A program made the position numbers and the translations under genes. From DASVEE01 sp036399695 (GTDB lineage Bacteria; Acidobacteriota; Thermoanaerobaculia; Gp7-AA8), in assembly GCA_036399695.1 (NCBI GenBank), contig DASWMP010000255.1, positions 1-9,576 of the forward strand: a DNA stretch of 9,576 nt, written 5' to 3'. Shown one piece after another: positions 6,096 to 9,576 of this stretch. Position 1 is the first letter of the stretch. Each line of letters opens with the position of its first letter. The notes under the pieces were generated by a model. That model was given only the letters and a program-made list of their open reading frames with translations, did not search any database and had not been told where the DNA came from.

Positions 6096-6871
6096 GCAAT
6101 GTGCTCGACCGGATCGTCGCCCGCACGCGCGAGCGGCTGGCTGAGGAAGCGCCGCCGGACCTGCAGGCCGTCGAAGCGCTCGTGCGCGAGCGGACGCCGC
6201 ACGCGTTCTTCAACGCGCTGCAGCAGGACGGGATCAACATCATCGCCGAGGTGAAATCGGCATCGCCGTCGGCGGGCTCCATCGTGGAGAACCCGGACGT
6301 CGAACAGATCGCCGGTGACTACAGGCGCGGCGGAGCGGCGGCGATCTCGGTGGTCGTGGAGCGGGACTTCTTCAACGGCTCGCGCGAGTGGCTGCGGCGG
6401 GCACGCTCGGCGGGGCTGCCGGTGATCATGAAGGACTTCATCGTCGAGCCGTCGCAGCTCCTGCGCGGGATCGCTGCCGGCGCCGACGCGATCCTGCTGC
6501 TCGCGTCGATCCTCGACGCGCAACAGATCCGCGAGTTCATTGCCCTGCTCGACACGTACGGTTGCGACGCCCTCGTGGAAGTGCACGACGAGCGCGAGCT
6601 CGACGTCGCCCTGGGCGGCGGCGCACGGCTCGTCGGCGTCAACAGCCGCGACCTCAAGTCGTTCGTCGTCGATCTCGCCACCGCGGAACGGCTCTCGCGC
6701 CTGATGCCGCCCGGCACCGTGCGCGTTGCCGAAAGCGGGATCAAGGAGCGGGCCGACGTCGAGCGGCTCGCTGCCGCCGGCTTCCGCGCCTTTCTGGTCG
6801 GTGAATCGCTCTTGCGGCAGAATGACCGCGCCGCAGCCGTCAGGGCGCTGGCAGGGGAGAGACGACGATGA
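6092..6871 (+). CDS. trpC: Indole-3-glycerol phosphate synthase
   Basis: This 259-residue TIM-barrel enzyme closes the indole ring from carboxyphenylamino-deoxyribulose phosphate. Visible active-site features are Glu53 and Lys55 in AEVKSASPS, Lys114 in MKDFIVEP, Glu163 in LVEVHDE, Asn184 in VGVNSRDL and Ser215 in AESGI. Two local variants are VVVERDFF where LTDE-type sequence is common, and NSRDL where NNRDL is usual. Neither removes a catalytic residue. It is not fused to TrpF. GGAGG lies 6 nt before the ATG, and this is the clearest Shine-Dalgarno site within the trp block. The start overlaps the trpD stop and the stop overlaps the trpF start, both as ATGA. Confidence 0.96.
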   Translation: MSNVLDRIVARTRERLAEEAPPDLQAVEALVRERTPHAFFNALQQDGINIIAEVKSASPSAGSIVENPDVEQIAGDYRRGGAAAISVVVERDFFNGSREWLRRARSAGLPVIMKDFIVEPSQLLRGIAAGADAILLLASILDAQQIREFIALLDTYGCDALVEVHDERELDVALGGGARLVGVNSRDLKSFVVDLATAERLSRLMPPGTVRVAESGIKERADVERLAAAGFRAFLVGESLLRQNDRAAAVRALAGERRR

Positions 6872-7494
6872 CGAAGATCAAGATCTGCGGGCTCACGCGC
6901 GAGGAGGATGCCCTGCTCGCCGCCGACCTCGGCGCCGATTTCCTCGGTTTCATCTTCGTGCAGGAAAGCCCCCGTTACGTCGAGGCCGAGCACGTGCGCA
7001 GCATTGCCGACCGCGTGCGCGAGCAGCGCGGCGACGGCGCCCCGCGTATGGTCGGCGTGTTCCGCGATGCCTCCGTCGATTACATGCGCGAGCTCGCCGC
7101 CGTGGCCACGCTCGACTACGTCCAGCTCCACGGCAACGAGACGGACGAGGAGATCGAGCTCCTCGGCGTGCCGTCGATCAAGTCGTTCCGCGTCGGCGAG
7201 ACGCTGCCCGACACCACCTCCGTACCCACGGCCGAATGGCTCCTCTTCGACAGCTTCGACGAGCGCCGCGGCGGCGGCACCGGGCGTCATTTCGACTGGT
7301 CGCTGCTGGCGATGTATCCCCGCACCAAACCGTTCCTCCTCGCCGGCGGCATCGACGCCGAGAATGTCGGCGCCGCGATCAGCCTCGTGCGCCCCGATGC
7401 GATCGACGTCGCCAGCGGCGTCGAAAGTGAACCGGGCGTCAAGGACCCGGAACGGATGCGCGCCCTGTTCGACCGCATCCGCCGCGCCTCATGA
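6868..7494 (+). CDS. trpF: Phosphoribosylanthranilate isomerase
   Basis: This 208-residue single-domain TIM barrel performs the Amadori rearrangement between the TrpD and TrpC steps. The N terminus KIKICGLT holds the catalytic Cys7, and the general acid is Asp128 in LLFDSF. Phosphate and substrate contacts are suggested by SPRYV (34-38), VQLHGNE (85-91), GGGTGRHFDW (135-144), LAGGI (158-162) and DVASGVE (180-186). Length and motif order are normal. It follows trpC as a separate gene through an ATGA overlap, and GGGGAG upstream may assist initiation. Its stop overlaps trpB in the same way. Confidence 0.96.
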   Translation: MTKIKICGLTREEDALLAADLGADFLGFIFVQESPRYVEAEHVRSIADRVREQRGDGAPRMVGVFRDASVDYMRELAAVATLDYVQLHGNETDEEIELLGVPSIKSFRVGETLPDTTSVPTAEWLLFDSFDERRGGGTGRHFDWSLLAMYPRTKPFLLAGGIDAENVGAAISLVRPDAIDVASGVESEPGVKDPERMRALFDRIRRAS

Positions 7495-8684
7495 AAAGCT
7501 CTCCAGACAAGCACGGGTTCTTCGGCAATTTCGGCGGGAAGTTCGTTCCCGAGACTCTCATGGCGGCACTCGAAGAGTTCGAGACCGCGTACAAAGCGGT
7601 GCGCAAGGATCCGTCGTTCCGCGTGGAGCTGAACGACATCCTTCGCGAGTTCGTCGGCCGTCCAACGCCCATCACCGAGGCCAGACGTTTCGCCTCGGAG
7701 GTGTGCGGCGGGGCGTTCCGGCTCTTCCTGAAGCGGGAAGACCTCAACCACACCGGCGCCCACAAGATCAACAACGCCATCGGCCAGGCGCTCATCGCCA
7801 AACGGATGGGGAAGCAGCGCATCATCGCCGAGACGGGCGCGGGCCAGCACGGCGTCGCCACCGCCACCGCCTGCGCGCTCCTCGGCCTGCAGTGCGTCGT
7901 CTACATGGGTGAAGTGGACATGGCGCGGCAGGAGCTGAACGTCTTCCGCATGCGCCTCCTCGGCGCGGAGGTCGTCCCGGTCACGAGCGGCTCGCGGACG
8001 CTGAAGGACGCGATCAATGAAGCGATCCGCGACTGGGTCACGAACGTCCGCACGACGCACTACATCATCGGCTCGGTCCTCGGCCCGCATCCCTATCCGC
8101 TCATCGTCCGCGACTTCCAGTCCGTCATCGGCCGTGAAGCGCTCGCGCAGTTGCGGAAACGCACAGGACGGCTGCCGGACGTCGCGGTGGCCTGCGTCGG
8201 CGGCGGCTCCAACGCGATCGGCCTGTTCTACGAGATGCTGAAACACGACACCATCCGCCTCATCGGCGTGGAAGCCGGCGGCCGCGGCGTGAATCTCGGC
8301 GAGCATGCGGCGCGCTTCTCCGGCGGCGCGCTCGGCGTGCTGCACGGCACCCGCTCGATGGTGCTGCAGGATGAGTACGGCCAGATCGCCGAAACGCATT
8401 CGATCTCCGCGGGCCTGGACTATCCCTCCATCGGACCGGAGCACGCGCATCTGCAGAGCCTCGGCCGCGTGGAGTACAACGACTGCAACGACGACCTCGC
8501 GCTCGAGGCCTTCCACAAGCTGAGCGAAAGCGAAGGGATCATCCCGGCGCTCGAGTCATCGCACGCGCTCGGCTGGCTGATGCGCAACGGGAAGTCGATC
8601 GCCGCCGACGCGCTCGTCATCGTCAATCTCTCGGGACGGGGGGACAAAGACGTCCCCCAGGTGGCCGCGCTTGAATCGCGTTGA
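7491..8684 (+). CDS. trpB: Tryptophan synthase beta chain
   Basis: This 397-residue PLP enzyme joins indole and L-serine in the alpha2-beta2 complex. The N terminus FGNFGGKFVPETLM marks the standard TrpB1 type. Lys92 in HTGAHKINN binds PLP, and Glu114 in AETGAGQHG is the catalytic acid-base residue. GGGSNAIG (237-244) binds the cofactor phosphate, and SGRGDKD (381-387) closes the site. The segment GLDYPSIGPEH (308-318) is typical of the family. No Shine-Dalgarno site is evident before the ATG, so initiation probably depends on coupling to trpF (ATGA overlap). The 3' end overlaps trpA by 14 nt. Confidence 0.98.
   Translation: MKSSPDKHGFFGNFGGKFVPETLMAALEEFETAYKAVRKDPSFRVELNDILREFVGRPTPITEARRFASEVCGGAFRLFLKREDLNHTGAHKINNAIGQALIAKRMGKQRIIAETGAGQHGVATATACALLGLQCVVYMGEVDMARQELNVFRMRLLGAEVVPVTSGSRTLKDAINEAIRDWVTNVRTTHYIIGSVLGPHPYPLIVRDFQSVIGREALAQLRKRTGRLPDVAVACVGGGSNAIGLFYEMLKHDTIRLIGVEAGGRGVNLGEHAARFSGGALGVLHGTRSMVLQDEYGQIAETHSISAGLDYPSIGPEHAHLQSLGRVEYNDCNDDLALEAFHKLSESEGIIPALESSHALGWLMRNGKSIAADALVIVNLSGRGDKDVPQVAALESR
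8659..8664 (+). promoter_or_regulatory. Ribosome binding site for the TTG start of trpA
   Basis: AGGTGG lies 6 nt before TTG and inside the end of trpB. It supports the unusual start codon. Ribosomes finishing trpB could re-initiate here. Confidence 0.45.
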
Positions 8685-9429
8685 CGCTCTCTTCAAACGC
8701 CTCCGCACCGAGAAGCGCTGCGGCCTCATCGCCTACGTGACGTGCGGCGACGGCGATACCGCCGCCATCGTCCGGGAACTGCAGGCAGCGGGCGCCGACG
8801 CGATCGAGCTCGGCATCCCGTTCTCCGATCCGATCGCCGACGGTCCGGTCATCCAGGCCGCCGCACAGCGCGCGCTGCAGCGAGGCACGCGTACGCCGGA
8901 CGTCTTCAGGATCGCCCGCGAGATCCGCCAGACGAGCGAGATCCCGCTGATCGCTTTCTCGTACTACAACCCCATCCTGGCCTACGGCGCGGCGCGCTTT
9001 GCCACCGAGGCGAAGGAGGCCGGCATCGACTCGGTGCTGCTGACCGACCTGCCGCCGGAGTCGTCGAAGGAACTGAAGACGGAGCTGAAGACGCACGGCC
9101 TCGGGACGGTCTTTCTGCTGGCCCCGACGTCGACGGACCTGCGCATCAACGCGGTGAACCGCGCCAGCGACGGCTTCGTGTACTACGTCTCGACGACCGG
9201 CGTCACCGGCACGCGCCAGGATCTCGACCCCGCCCTCCTCGGCCGTCTGGACGAGATCCGCGGCAAGCTCACGCGGCCGATTGCGGTGGGTTTTGGCATC
9301 TCCCGCCACGAACACTACGAGCTGCTACGCGACCACTGCGACGCCATCGTGGTCGGCAGCGCCATCGTCCGAGCGATCGGCGAAGGCCGCAGCCCCGGCG
9401 ACGTCGTGCGGGGGATTCTGCACGCGTAG
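8671..9429 (+). CDS. trpA: Tryptophan synthase alpha chain
   Basis: This 252-residue TIM barrel cleaves indole-3-glycerol phosphate and channels indole to TrpB. Glu46 in AIELGIPFSDP and Asp57 in ADGP correspond to E. coli Glu49 and Asp60. The phosphate-binding parts are VSTTGVTG (173-180), GFGIS (207-211) and VVGSAIV (227-233). I took TTG at 8671 as the start: the N terminus then aligns well with the family (NRVDALFKRL), AGGTGG lies 6 nt upstream, and no ATG or GTG fits as well. This makes trpA overlap trpB by 14 nt in another frame. It is the last gene of the block. Confidence 0.95.
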   Translation: MNRVDALFKRLRTEKRCGLIAYVTCGDGDTAAIVRELQAAGADAIELGIPFSDPIADGPVIQAAAQRALQRGTRTPDVFRIAREIRQTSEIPLIAFSYYNPILAYGAARFATEAKEAGIDSVLLTDLPPESSKELKTELKTHGLGTVFLLAPTSTDLRINAVNRASDGFVYYVSTTGVTGTRQDLDPALLGRLDEIRGKLTRPIAVGFGISRHEHYELLRDHCDAIVVGSAIVRAIGEGRSPGDVVRGILHA

Positions 9430-9442
9430 TCCGCTCGAGTTT

Positions 9443-9576
9443 GGAGTGCGGCAGCGACGCTTCATCAGATGCCGCTTTCCTACAGCGGAAGCGTCGAGCT
9501 TCCGCCCCTCTTTGTACACCACGCAGGCCGCAGCTCGACGCTGCGGCTATGGGAAAGCGGCAGATGATGAAGCGTC
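9443..9576. repeat. Nested palindrome after trpA, cut by the window edge
   Basis: The outer arms 9456-9480 and 9552-9576 are inverted copies with 23 of 25 matches. Between them lie two perfect hairpins, each with an 8-bp stem and 5-nt loop: GCGGAAGC-GTCGA-GCTTCCGC (9485-9505) and GCCGCAGC-TCGAC-GCTGCGGC (9527-9547). Their loop regions are inverted copies of each other (GCGTCGAGC at 9491-9499, GCTCGACGC at 9533-9541). The GGAGTGCGG core is at 9443-9451. The first hairpin is followed by CCCTCTTTG, so it might act as a weak terminator for the trp block. The right arm probably continues beyond the window. Confidence 0.85.

Noticed and set aside
7287..8516. Long minus-strand open frame opposite trpF and trpB
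   Set aside because: It is antisense to two genes with complete family motifs. Its translation is low-complexity (rich in Arg, Ala, Asp, Val) with no recognisable domain, as expected for GC-rich shadow frames.

Overview
This is a GC-rich bacterial chromosomal window. It carries seven forward genes plus one divergent gene, with three short intergenic gaps full of palindromic repeats. Nothing in it looks phage- or plasmid-borne. GC-rich codons, trp genes in the order G-D-C-F-B-A and hairpin repeats built on GGAGTGCGG suggest an environmental non-actinobacterial lineage. Acidobacteriota is my best guess, but no marker gene fixes it.

Layout. Positions 1-299 are non-coding: a direct repeat of at least 93 bp (1-93 and 220-312) flanks most of a 36-bp-arm inverted repeat (85-200). 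On the minus strand, 1646-300 encodes a protein with an N-terminal nucleoside-deoxyribosyltransferase/TIR-like domain and a C-terminal TRAFs-binding (TPR-like) region. A 34-bp divergent gap separates it from a class-V aminotransferase-fold PLP enzyme (1681-2793), which overlaps rmuC (2790-4208) by ATGA. The next gap (4209-4503) holds a nested palindrome and then the leader of the trp block. That leader contains a decamer identical to the T-box core TGGNACCGCG and a short open frame whose stop overlaps the trpG start. From 4504 to 9429 run trpG, trpD, trpC, trpF, trpB and trpA. The end (9430-9576) is another nested palindrome, cut by the window edge.

How the genes work together. The six trp genes cover everything from chorismate to tryptophan except the large subunit of anthranilate synthase. 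TrpG supplies ammonia to a TrpE that is not encoded here. TrpD adds the phosphoribosyl group, TrpF isomerises, TrpC closes the indole ring, and TrpA/TrpB release indole and condense it with serine. All six overlap their neighbours (four ATGA junctions and one 14-nt overlap), so they are very probably one translationally coupled transcript.

No clearly new system is present. The points most worth following are the shared palindrome family in all three gaps, the T-box-like motif and missing trpE ahead of trpG, and the TIR/NDT-like TRAFs-binding protein.
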